A model generated the notes under the pieces. It was given only the letters and a program-made list of their open reading frames with translations. It was not told where the DNA came from and searched no databases. DNA of 64,000 nucleotides from Tetracladium setigerum (Eukaryota; Ascomycota; Leotiomycetes; Helotiales). The stretch lies in contig PZJY01000007.1 in NCBI GenBank assembly GCA_031472005.1, positions 2,629,581 to 2,693,580 on the forward strand. Direction: 5' to 3'. Positions within the stretch are counted from its first letter, which is position 1; each line of letters opens with the position of its first letter. The translations under genes were made by a program, and so were the position numbers. Shown here in pieces: positions 11,601 to 22,069 of this stretch.

Positions 11601-12659
11601 TCAGGACCATCCATCGAGATGCTCATGCAGGTCGATCTCTTCATCAACCAGATCGTCGTCAAAGTTCTCAGACAGCGGCTGACCGTCATCCCAATCAGCC
11701 TCCATCTGAAAGGCCTCATTGGCTTTACGCCTGACCCTGCCGGGCAACATCTGTCCCCTATGATTGATACCGATCCCAAGTACCTTACCCTTCACGCAAG
11801 CTTTCTGGTCGGCTACTAATACCAATAGAACTTGATCTCTGTCTACGTCAGGGATATCCTCAGGTCTCTCTTCAACGTCATCCGCCTCCTCCTCTCCACG
11901 AACTAAACTCCGACCGAATCTGTTGTATTTAGTGGAGCGTCCACTTATTCCGTCAGGATATTCACATAATGCCCTCAGAACAAACTCGTGCGCTTGGAAA
12001 GCCCGAAGTTCGGAGGTGTCGGCTTCGAATTTTGCTTTATCCTGGAACACAAAGAGCTCATCTATGTCCATCAATCCCGTCTCGTTGAAGGCTTTCTCGC
12101 CCAAAGCGTTATATTGGGAATCTGCTTCCACCTCGGTTGTCTCGTCGTTTCCGTACCAGGTTCTGATCCAGAATGTGGAACCAAAAAATTCGTTCATGTT
12201 ACGTTGAAGTGGGGTGTAGAGATCTGTAGGGATGTATTCTAGGATGTTCTCAAGGCGTCCATCTCTTGCGGCTTCAACATACAACTACCCGATGATTAGC
12301 TAGCAAGATCAAGGCATTGACACTAGTGGGATTAGTTAATAATCTTACACGTCTGTGGTAAGAGCCTAGAGTAATATACTGTCGCACCAATTGTTCTCTT
12401 TGCTGGTCCCTGCTAAGTGGTCCTTCAGGGTTCCATTTATCCTAAACAATACGTTAGTGTCATAATATTGCGAACGAAGACATAGAGCTCCCCAAAGAAC
12501 GACTGCACAACCGTCATCTCAGGCCAGAGACAGCGATTAAGCGGTGCGACTTACTACCACGAAGTGATCGAAGGGAATCGCTCCAAATTCTGGATTGGGG
12601 CCCGCCTGCGACTTCTCAAGTGCAGTTCGCACATTCGAACGGCCAAAATGGAGTGCCAT
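11601..12659 (-). CDS. Hypothetical acidic fungal protein
   Basis: I do not recognise the family. Three exons (12555-12659, 12349-12441, 11601-12284) with consensus GTAAG donors and phase-0 junctions give 293 aa beginning MALHFGRSNVRTALEKSQ. The middle is rich in aromatic and acidic residues (FFGSTFWIRTWYGNDETTEVE; 21 residues shown split: FFGSTFWIRT and WYGNDETTEVE). The C-terminal 100 residues are dominated by Asp and Glu, ending near EEIDLHEHLDGWS. There is no signal peptide or membrane segment. Clean splicing of three exons argues for a real gene. No function is proposed. Confidence 0.6.
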
Positions 12660-13369
12660 TGAACCATTTAGCCACAAGTGAGGAAATTGTTGCCGAACCT
12701 GGTCCCAAGAAGGTTATGAAGTTGAGGCAATTGTAGCGGTCACTGTCTACTCGCAAGTAAATAGATAGGTCAGCTTAGTATTCGTCAAGTGATAGGTGGA
12801 TCACGGGTACATCGGTGAGGGAGAGTGGTGGGAAACCATGAGTACTTGTGTGTGGCTCAAAATGCTTATAAGAGGGCCGTACTAAACTGCTTTGACTGAT
12901 GAGAGAGAGGGAGCTATTTTTTGACTGCTTGCTCTGGAGGTTACATGGCCACCAGGCGTAGTGGAGCGATGCGAACTACACACCAGGCTGATGATGGTCG
13001 TGGTCGGGCCAAGTAATGTCACGTGTAGGGGTGGGAAATCCCGTGCGCGGTTGAGGGTGCGTAAAACAGCATCCCAACATCCCCGCTTTACGCACCCCAA
13101 ACAGTAGAAATTGGACCTAAGCTATTATAAATTTTCTCTTGCTTTTGTTACATTGATGGATATTGACTACGGGAAGTAATGTGGTTTCGGCTAAGGAGTA
13201 AGCTGAATTGGCGAAGAAAATAGGTGGAGATGCTACTTCTGCTTATACTTACATCTGGCTATCCTATATTGTTAATTGAAGTTATGTTAAATCACAATCA
13301 TTTCCAAGAAATTAAAGTTCTTGAATTGTGCACAGGTCGAAATATGCATGCATGACTTGTTGAGACATG
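12660..13369. other. Intergenic, no gene recognised
   Basis: Contains the probable promoter of the acidic hypothetical gene. A 72-codon minus-strand frame at 12882-13100 lacks supporting features. The stretch becomes AT-rich toward 13300. Confidence 0.4.
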
Positions 13370-14075
13370 TTATAATCGCTTCGTAACCCTCGTTTTATAG
13401 TGGAGCAATTCCTGTGTAACCCCAGCAATCTCGCTAATTTTCTCATCCGTTTTATGACCCTCAGTCATGCTCTGAAGCTGCCCCAGCTCGTCAGAAGAAG
13501 TTATAGTCTCTTCTTCGTCTATACTTTGTCCAAGAGCCAGCTGCTCGATGTCCCCACCTGCCATAGGCGTGAGCGGTCGATCCAAGTGCTCGATATCGAT
13601 AGGGTCTTCGAGATCACTGGAATCGTTTAAGAACATTGGTAAAGGTAAGATATCTGCGACAGCTCTTTGGTCGTTGGCATCAATGGCTTGCGCTGGTTGT
13701 CGTTGGTGGCTACGGACCCAATTGTTTGGTGTACGTATCTGCACCGTAGACGCCTGGAATGGTCACTATGAGAATAACCAGGGATAGGAGACTACACACC
13801 CTACTTTCGCTTGGAAAGTTAATACGAGATTTATAGATCCACATCTCCTTGTCGTCATATAGCAATATGAAGATGACAACCTCAGCTTTGCACAACTCTA
13901 CCAACTCATTGACTTTCTTCTCTAAGGTAGGCAGGCGTTGATTGAGCAATTTTCTTCGTTGACCTTCGGGGTTAAGGTTCTTGCTAGACATTTTCGTCGC
14001 AGCTCTGTATGTGTTTTGATGATTCTGGTTGTTAAGATACGGGTCCTGAAAAGAACATAAATGTTCTGCGACCAT
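13370..14075 (-). CDS. MADS-box-like (SRF-type) protein
   Basis: Two exons (13800-14075 or from an inner ATG at 13991, and 13370-13753) are joined by an intron with a GTGTGT donor and CCAG acceptor at phase 0. The product is 191 aa from the inner ATG, 219 aa from the outer one. The N-terminus reads like a divergent MADS box: RRKLLNQRLPTLEKKVNELV, ELCKAEVVIFI, then an aromatic DDKEMWIYKS segment. MADS domains dimerise and bind CArG-like DNA sites. The C-terminal part is acidic and lacks known domains. The basic N-terminal DNA-contacting arm is weak, so DNA binding is uncertain. Its last about 70 bp recurs near 26.2 kb. Confidence 0.6.
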
Positions 14076-14259
14076 AAGTCTCGCTTGCTAAGCGCTCAGC
14101 TGGAAACCTCAACAACACCCGGATTCCGGTTCCCAGAACCAAAGTGAGCCGGCATATTGCTAGGGCGCGTATGCAGTATTTATCATTTGCGTCTGCCCCT
14201 TCGATTTGCTTGCTATATTAGCTGCCACTTGACAGAATGGCGCCTACTTTTCGAGGTTT

Positions 14260-15134
14260 TTGGAGAACATCAACAATTATTTTGAGACTATCCTACTGGA
14301 CGTGACAATTAGGGGATTTGTGATCTCGCTTGCTGCACTTGCGGCTGCTTGCCCCATTGTGCGTGCTCGCTCCTCGTTGCGTGCCTATGTATTTTGTGGC
14401 AAATATTTTTTGTTGCGTCGCTGTGTGTATCTTGGAATTACTTGCGAAGGGTGGTTTAGGGTCACGTTTCTGCAAATTTTGGTCTTCCTTGCGTTCTTAG
14501 TGGCAAATGGTCTCGGTATGGGGTTTCTATACAATGGGGATCTATCTATGGTAGCCAATCGAAGTGGTGTCTTGTCCGCGATTAACATGATACCTTTATT
14601 CATGGCGGGCCGCTCAAACGTCCTTATCTCCGCTCTGGGTCTACTCTTACATGTTCATCATCTAGTCCATTACTGGGTAGAACGAGTTAGCATCATCCAA
14701 GCGATTGTACACGTATCTATTTATTCCTCCCGGATGAGAGACTGGATTGAGATGGAGCAGAATACCTCGGGGATTTTCGTGAGTCCTGGCTGCACAACGT
14801 TTATTATACTGACTTCAATCAGATCATAGCTATACTAGGTAGTCTCTTTGTATTCTCTCTCATTCCATTCAGGAAGTACATGTTTGAAACACTCCTCAAA
14901 GTGCACCACCTACTCGCTTTACTCAGCCTTGGAGGTCTTTTATGGCAAATTAGTCGAGTAGATTTAAAGAAGCTTTTCTTCCCCTTGCATCGATATTACT
15001 TTGGCTATTTAATTTTGTGCCATCCTTGTATGGCTGAAGGATACGGAGTCGAGAAATCGAAATATCAAAATTCTATCGGATGCGTACTGACGGACAACGC
15101 ACGTAAGTTGGCAAGTTGCTTGAGTGCAAAGTAA
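14260..15134 (+). pseudogene. Ferric reductase transmembrane-domain fragment
   Basis: The reading frame has no ATG at its front and encodes several hydrophobic helices. The part RSGVLSAINMIPLFMAGRSN followed by HVHHLVHYWVERVSIIQAI is the typical ferric reductase/NADPH-oxidase core with haem-ligand histidines. An intron (GTGAGT at about 14779 to CAG at about 14823) leads to LFVFSLIPFRKYMFETLLK and VHHLLALLSLGGLLW, the next helix pair. After about 14950 similarity fades and a stop occurs at 15134. No FAD or NAD(P) domain follows on this strand. FAD-domain sequence appears further on but on the other strand, so this is judged a broken gene. It would have been a plasma-membrane metalloreductase. 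Confidence 0.65.
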
Positions 15135-15468
15135 AGATACGGAAATAAATGGAAATATGCGCAACATAGATGTATGAATTTTGTAAGTCTTTATTTAAAT
15201 TTGAGTTGCGAGAGTGAAATTCTGGATGTTTTCTGTCATGGAGGGCCCAAGGGCTTCTGTAGTTCTCGTGACTAGTGGCGTTTCGGTGGCGCAAGTTGGC
15301 GCGTTGGTGTCTTGTTCTTCTCGGAGGGTGAGAATAGATCAGGACGCAACCTCTACGTTTTTATGCAGGATGAGGACTGTGATGCCACTTATAGGTGTGA
15401 TTCAATTGTGCAGAAGTGAGTTAAGAGAGTAAGCTGGGGTTTCAATTGGCATATGATAAATTCTCTTG

Positions 15469-15976
15469 TTACTCATCCACCTTTCTTCTCTTCGTAAATA
15501 CAGGACTGTCCTCATTCGGCGGAGTCCTTCTTGCGTCCTTACCTGAGATTATATCTTTTACTCGTTTTGTTTCTAGAATACCATGTTTCACTCTCTCAAA
15601 AATATCCTCCAATTCCGCGTCCATGTGTGCAAAGCGTTCAAATCTCTTTTCGGGGCCCGTTGGCAAGCCTATCAGTTTAAAATCCTGAGAAGTCAATAGA
15701 TGTATAGGTAAGAAGATTGTGACGTACCCTAGGACGGTCGAAAGACACACCTCGTTGTAAGTTTTCATTTGTAGCTATGCGCCTGGTCAGCCCATTTGCA
15801 GGCTGCATGAGAATGGTAAAGCTTTGAGCGCGCCGACCGCGGGCTGGCTGCCACCAGCTGATTATAAAAGGATGTGTTTGGAATCGGTCACTGAATTGAC
15901 AGTTCCGAAAGCGAAGATATACATGCTGTCCTGGCTTAATAGCAATAGAATGATTCAAAGTAATGTCCATCCGCAC
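15469..15976 (-). pseudogene. Ferric reductase FAD-binding-domain fragment
   Basis: On the minus strand, RMDITLNHSIAIKPGQHVYL is followed by a RFQTHPFIISWW motif and SFTILMQPANGLTRRIA. This is the classic start of the FAD-binding barrel of ferric reductases (xPGQxVYL and HPFxI). An apparent intron (GTACGT donor near 15730, CAG acceptor near 15687) leads into DFKLIGLPTGPEKRFERF, which is not the expected NAD(P) domain and ends at 15469. Upstream on the same strand only doubtful hydrophobic frames occur, so no complete reductase can be assembled. The fragment is oriented opposite to the transmembrane fragment next to it. Confidence 0.6.
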
Positions 15977-17025
15977 AACATCTAATTCACGATACGTAGG
16001 TCAACGAAGTGGATAGACCGAAAAACAGTTGCCAGAAGCACTCATATCAAACTAACATATACGAACAACGACAGCGTAGCAACGGTGTCGAAGCTCCACA
16101 CAGATCAAAGGATCTTCGGAGGACATCTTCCGAAATAAGCGCCAAGCTTCCTAAGCAACAATGAATGTAGAAATCATCATATCTTAAAGACCGGGGGCCG
16201 AACTGCCAGTCAAGTGCAGACAAAAGCAGACAGAAGAAAAGTTGGAGAGATGACGAGGCTTTGGAAGGTAGAATATAGGCGGGTTCAAACACGTAAGAAT
16301 ACGGACAATTGCCGTTCCAGGACCAAATGACCCTGCTCCCCTGGTGAAGCTGTGGATTGCGAAGAAACGATTCATATTTTGATACTGCCTAATAAAATAT
16401 CAAGAAGAAGAGAAGTGGAACGATAAAAAAAGCAGCTGGCACATCTCTCTCGATCGCCAGAAACATCAACAATGTTTCTGTGGAGGCGCTGGAGTAGAAA
16501 AAAGCCACAACTGAAACGGTAGGAGAAAGAATCCGGAAATCAGAGAACAGCAGTCCTTTACAAATGCTTCTTGTAACGAGAATTCCATTTCTCAACTTGA
16601 AAGTATGGCGCATCTGATACTCAAGTAGTTCTGGAGCATTGCACTTTCTCGGCACATACGGAATGGCCAGAATAGCCAGCTCCAGGATAGATCTGACCAT
16701 GAGAAACCTATCTCATACCAGAAAATTACACTCTTCCACCAAACCTATCTCTTTGCGTCTGTTCGTACCATTCAAAACCACCCAAGTCACGCAAAGCGTT
16801 GTAAAAGATCTTAAAAGCACAAAACGGTACCAAAGTCCAATGAAGCTGCAAATACGGGCTAAAATACGAGATTCGTTGAAATCTGGGAATTAGCGAGGGA
16901 AATGAGTGGAATCCGTGGCTCGGTGGGATTGTGATGTGCAACAAAAGAATGAGGGATGGTGATTTGGGAATTCTGGCGTATGAGCGATGAGGATTGGAAA
17001 AGGTGTTACACAGAAAGGCGGGATG
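15977..17025. other. Decayed hydrophobic frames, no intact gene
   Basis: Minus-strand frames at 16047-16292, 16184-16375, 16389-16700 and 16726-16944 have hydrophobic stretches but no clear motif or start. They could be remnants of the membrane part of the ferric reductase copy whose FAD piece lies just downstream. I cannot support a gene. Confidence 0.3.
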
Positions 17026-17538
17026 TCAGGTGAGAGCCAAGTCTCGTGTATCACGAGAGCATATCTGAGTGTTTAAATTTTCAACGATCGGGGAAGATTG
17101 TACAGCTCCAAGATCCTCAGCTTTTGTCTCTTGTGTTATAGTAAGTCCATGCCATTTCTTTCTAATACTTTTGAGAAAGGCGCTCACGTGAAGTGAGCTA
17201 GACTTATAAGCGCGCGGAACGCCGTCTATTGTAAACGACCTGGCCATTCTCCTTGGCAATAGGAAACTGCCCTGCTTTGGCGCCTTCTCACTCACCCCTG
17301 ACAATCCCACTGGCGTATCTCGCGCATCTCTCCACCAGAGATAGGTAAAATAAGCCACAACCGGGCCAACTTCCCACATCAAAACGTTTCTCGTTCGAGG
17401 ATCCAGGGGTACGCAGATTATGTTGCCCCACTGTTCCCACGTCAAAGATGACAGGCGGCTGCGCATTGGTAGGATTGATACACTCATAGTACTTGGTGTT
17501 GCGCGGTGGCTTGGTCCAGCTGTGCCTCTTGCGTGCAT
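17026..17538 (-). CDS. Hypothetical protein with one possible membrane segment
   Basis: An ATG-started frame of 170 codons. Residues around 50-70 (NVLMWEVGPVVAYFTYLWW) could form one membrane helix. The N-terminal part is Ser/Thr-rich and the C-terminal part is basic and polar. No family is recognised. A second minus-strand frame with its own ATG (17288-17665) overlaps it, so the true exon layout is uncertain and one or both may be spurious. It is divergent from the surface-protein gene that starts at 17780. Confidence 0.3.
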   Translation of the reverse strand: MHARGTAGPSHRATPSTMSVSILPMRSRLSSLTWEQWGNIICVPLDPRTRNVLMWEVGPVVAYFTYLWWRDARDTPVGLSGVSEKAPKQGSFLLPRRMARSFTIDGVPRAYKSSSLHVSAFLKSIRKKWHGLTITQETKAEDLGAVQSSPIVENLNTQICSRDTRDLALT

Positions 17539-17779
17539 CGTGCATCGAAATTTGAAGTTGACGATGGGGGGCCGAGACCGATGATGCTTTCCATCCCTCC
17601 ACTTTCATTCTTCTTCTGCTCTTGTTTTTCCGTTTCCGATCTTGCGTGTTTATAGTTTCTGGCATTTACTTGTTCGTTAGAGAGATAGTTTTTGTTCGAC
17701 TATCACCCCGTTCCATTTGCAATATCCCTAGTCACCTACCCGTCCATCGTTTGTCCTTGTCCGAGACATAGACGTCAGA

Positions 17780-18734
17780 ATGGCGCTCGCTCTCACCACA
17801 TCCTTCACCCCAGCTCCAAGTTGTACGGCCAACTTCTACACAAAGGACATCTACTACAGCATCGGTGGGCCCTCGCCAGCGCAATGTTTCCCCTCAGGCT
17901 GGGCTTCACAATCACAATATTTCTCGCCGGGAGTATGTCCTGAGGGTTACACGCAGGCCTGCTCAAGCGTTGCTGTCGCGGGAACAGTTACTGAGACGCA
18001 AGCGACGTGTTGTCCTTCGTAAGCTCGACCTATTCTCTTACCGCGTTAAATGACTTGTTTTTGTTTTAATTTCATTTTGGGGATGGAATACATGAGAGAG
18101 TATCAAAGAGAACAGCAAGAACAAATGCTGATACTTTACGTCACACAGAGGTTATCAGTGTTACACACCCACTATTTTCAACTTCCCCGGCCAAGCCTGC
18201 GCCTCCATCTTCCTCAGCAAATACACTACCGTAGTGACGGACGCCGACGCATCAACCACCTTCCTTGCGACGCTGAAGCCTTCCACCGAAGCCGTCAACG
18301 GCTACGGAGTATCAGTCCGGTACCAGAGCAGTGATTTCGCCATCCGGACCTCCTCCTCCTCGTCCGGGACAGCATCGAGGTCCACATCTGGTTCAGGCAC
18401 AGCAGGATCCCAGACTAGCACGACTTCAGCGACATCCAACTCTGCACCAGACCCATCCTTGGGTTTATCCACAGGCGCAAAAGCAGGCATCGGAGCAGGC
18501 GTGGGGATTGGAGCGCTGATTGCACTGGTAGCCATTGTGTTTTTTATATGGAGGAAGAGGAGAACGGCGAGAGACAAAAATGAGGGAAACCCTGATTATG
18601 CGATGTATCATGAGGCTGGGGAAGGGGGGCCGGCGTCGAAGCCATTGATGAAGGAGGGCGAGGGCGCCCATGAGATTTACACGCCGCCTGCGGAGATGGA
18701 TGGAACAGGTGCGACGGCTGGAGTGTACAGGTGA
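17780..18734 (+). CDS. Single-pass membrane protein with Ser/Thr-rich stalk
   Basis: Two exons (17780-18018 and 18149-18734) splice in phase to 274 aa. The N-terminal about 120 residues are Cys-containing (CFPSGWAS, CPEGYTQACSS, ATCCPSGYQCYTP). A Ser/Thr-rich stretch follows (about residues 140-195). Then comes one membrane segment (AGIGAGVGIGALIALVAIV) with a basic stop-transfer FIWRKRR and a cytosolic tail with EIYTPPAEMDG. This architecture is common in fungal cell-surface proteins of the Mid2/WSC-like sensor type, though no named domain is certain. There is no classical N-terminal signal peptide, so the helix may serve as signal anchor. The frame is intact. Confidence 0.75.
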
Positions 18735-19321
18735 AGAGAGAGGGAAAACGATTAATTAGAAATAAGGCGAATTGATTTGTGGAAGGGCGTCAAGGGCTGA
18801 ATGAGACTTGAACCTGGCAGATGAAGATACCCAAGCGGATAATGACATGAGTGACGAAATTAAGGAGATTGACAGAGTTGGAATACGATTTGATAGAAAG
18901 ATAGAGGAATGTTCGAACGTACAAATAGCAATGGGAATTTTGTAATCATGGCGAGTTGAGCAGGGGAAGACTATCACAGCATAGACGTTGCCCGGTCTGG
19001 ATGTTCAATGTGGAACTTGATTTAAATGGCTGTGAGGCATTGTAAATCTTGAATCTAGCTAAGGTGGACAACAAGCCATCGCTTACACTCTTCTATCTTT
19101 CTCGTTAGCGGTCGATGACCATTCGTAAGTCACGTCCTGTCGTTTCTGATTTTCTTCTCCCTACACAAGTGCTATTGAGCAACATGAGCGAGACATCCGT
19201 GAACGCGGCTATAGTCCGACAGGTTATGCCCTCTGCTCCATTTGACACTAAGCTGTGTCGCAACTGGCCTGCCGGCAAGGTCATCAAAGTGCATATCTAT
19301 AACTCAACATGCACATCCACT
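18735..19321. other. Intergenic between convergent genes
   Basis: No gene is recognised. Short frames on both strands are shadows or lack any supporting motif. Confidence 0.4.
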
Positions 19322-20537
19322 TCATCTCCGACTATCAATACTGGAATTGCGTGCTGATTCGAAGCTGGGCCGCACAGAGCTGCTCGAGCTACGCCTTATT
19401 CTGGATCTTTCGTCGTTTGGACTCAGGGAATTGAGGTCAGATTGACGAGCAAAGAGATTGAGAATGCCAGTCAATGAAATTATACCAGTTAGACGACCAG
19501 AAATGCGAGCACCAGGTAATGCAGCGGCTGTGATCGCTGGGAATGTGGTAGTCAAGTTTAGAGACGCAGGAGTAGAGACAGCTGGCGACGATAGCACAGC
19601 GTGGGTCATCCCTGGCGCTGCCAAGGGCGTTGCGGGAGTAGATGGTGATGGAGAAGCAGCTTCAACAACCCACATTCGATGGGATCGAGTTGCCACTAAT
19701 TTAGCAACAGTATGGGCGAGTGTTGAATATGAAGTGACGTGGAAGACTTGGCTAATTAGCAAGTCCTATGGCTGACAATTTGGTGATATTACATACCTAG
19801 AAACGAATCCTTCCCGTCGTCAATTCCTCGTTCCTTCAAGATCTCGGAAATAAAGTGAATGCAAGTAGCGTTCAATAGCGGTAAGCTGCTGCTCTTGGTG
19901 AGCAATTTCATGTCAGCTGTTGAGATATTTCCAATCACGTTCAGTGCGTTGTCGACCACTGCTACACTAGTAAGACCTTCATTACTCACTAATTGTAAGG
20001 CGTCCGTCAAGGTTCGGTCCGCACTAGATTTATTAGCTAGCCCTGGATTTGGAGAAGAGCGCAGACGTACTTGATAGAAATGGTCTGCGTGGTACCGACA
20101 CCCAGTCCTTTGAGAATCAGTGGATACAAAGCATCAATAGCAGCAAAGCTAGTGACATTATCCCAAAGAAACTTAACCAGCTTCAATTGACTTAAGATAC
20201 CCACGACCTCTTTTGTATCATTCTTGCAGACAAGTATTCTGTGTACTCCACTTGCGAAATGCTCCATAGCTTTGGAAAAATCCTCCGACTCTGATAAAGT
20301 AATCAGAGGGCCTTTCTTGGCTAACGTTTGGACATCTTGGAGAGGGATTGGTTGGGCTTCCCGAGCTTTCTTGGCCAGCGCATCGAAGATCTGGAGTTGA
20401 TCACCTTCTGGGTTTGCCAACCCGACCACAATAAGTAGATAGTCGTTTAAGTCGCTATAGTCGAAGGTTCCGACAGCATTTTTATCGTCAGTCCTTTCGC
20501 GGATAAGGATGACCTTCGGTGGTCTGAGATCAATCAA
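19322..20537 (-). CDS. CBS-domain protein, Sds23/Snf4-like (start unresolved)
   Basis: Exons at about 20071-20537, about 19806-20023 and 19322-about 19755 encode tandem CBS domains. Landmarks are RPPKVILIRERTDDKNAVGT, GVHRILVCKNDTKEVVGIL, GLTSVAVVDNALNVIGNIST and FHVTSYSTLAHTVAKLVATR. The tail is Ser/Arg-rich (RRSSSSSVRPSFESARNSS). CBS pairs bind adenosine nucleotides, and relatives act in glucose/AMPK signalling or as PP2A inhibitors. The intron at 20024-20070 is clean. The second junction keeps frame only with a weak GTTTCT donor; the consensus GTATGT there breaks the frame. The N-terminal exon was not found: a piece reading QLDTPVEKATE lies near 20590-20620 but has no ATG. It may be intact with an unusual intron, or decaying. 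Confidence 0.7.
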
Positions 20538-20639
20538 GAGTTATACTAGATCAGAGAAAGGAGCATATGATAAGTTAGGCGAGACCAATACCTCAGTAGC
20601 CTTTTCAACAGGTGTATCAAGCTGTGCCCATCTCACTTA

Positions 20640-22069
20640 AGGCAATGCAAGTAAAAGGAGGCAAATGAATGGAGTTGGAACTTTATTCTTCAAAGACTGC
20701 TGAGGTTCGCAAACAGACGGGAAGCATTCATTGTAAGACTTATACGTACGAGAACTAAGCTTGGCTGCAGATATCGAGAAATCAACCGTCAATGCTAGTC
20801 CGCTGCGCCGCACGGCATTTCCGCATCTGCTGAGGTAAAGTGATTAAGTATAGCATAAATCAAGGGGCCTTGTAATGTGCGCTCTGCTTCGTACTTTAAT
20901 ACTCGGTGTCTGTGGAAATAGGAAGGAATTGCTATTTCATTTGTTTCCAACGTAGTTTATTTCTTATCAAATTGACCTATAATCGTTGACTTTGCTCCAT
21001 GTCTCCTTGGCGTTTGCCATCCTAGTTGTTCCCTTGAAATTTCATGAGAAGCATATTTTCATTTGTGCCGGGCCTTTATGAGTCCGGCGGGTCCAACACA
21101 GACCAGATAAGTGGCTAACTGTGATCGATAGGTTCTCGTGAATCTGGGGACGCTTGTAATACCTTTGTCGCTAAGTATCCGGGTCTCACCCTTAGAATTT
21201 TAATGAGTTAGAAAGTAGCTATTAGTTTAACGTGTAATGGATTATAGGCTAATACCTATATAATAATGCTATAAACTAGACCGGAAAGACACTAACATTA
21301 ATAGATATGCACCTATGTTGCAGGTTAGGTCCCGTCCTCCACAACTAAACCATATTCCCTACTCGCGGAACTAGACCAGCTACTAGATTGCCTCGAACCT
21401 GAAGCTTCCAGACTTCTCTCTTTTTTTTTGCAAGCGTAAAAAAACCAACAGTTACACTATTGACAATGCAACTAGCATTTTTCAATTTTTCTTTTCCACT
21501 GCTAGTCAGCTATTTAACCAGCGCGACATTTAGGGTTAATAGGATCCCCTGGGCCACTTTTCAATCCAATCTAGAACTTTATTGTTGGTGTGACAATGTC
21601 GGCAAGAACGACTATAAGCTCAAGACATGCCAGCTTAAAAGTCTCGTTAGGCCCGTCGAAGAGGCGGTAAGGTCACTAGCCGGGCGATGCTAAGGCTCCG
21701 TTGATGATAATAGTTGTAATTAGAGCATCGGACTCATTGTAAAGAAAGATTACCATCTTATTTTAAATTCTCGAGAGATGATTGACACGGAAGCTGCAAA
21801 AAACTTGCTGGAGAAGTGTTGCGGCGATATTCACGTGGTCACTTGCATGTGGTCCTTGCACGCAAATCCCACCACGACCTTCTCATTACCTCCCTCTAGA
21901 CACTCCACAGTATCCACAATCTCGTTCGGCAGTAACCGTCCGGTCATATAAGCTCAAGACTCGCATTCCGCCGTATAGTCACTGATAGTCAAATACTCAT
22001 TAGTTGTTCTTAGCACACTGAGCGACTGACATACCCCTCTCCCACCAAAATCGTCGCCAACTGCACCTC
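20640..22069. other. Intergenic, partly AT-rich
   Basis: Holds an AT-rich patch at about 21180-21330. A short open frame with ATG at 21466 (ends 21693) has a hydrophobic start (QLAFFNFSFPLLVSYLTSA) and four cysteines; it might be a small secreted protein, but support is thin. The rest appears to be promoter for the chimeric gene at 22070. Confidence 0.35.
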
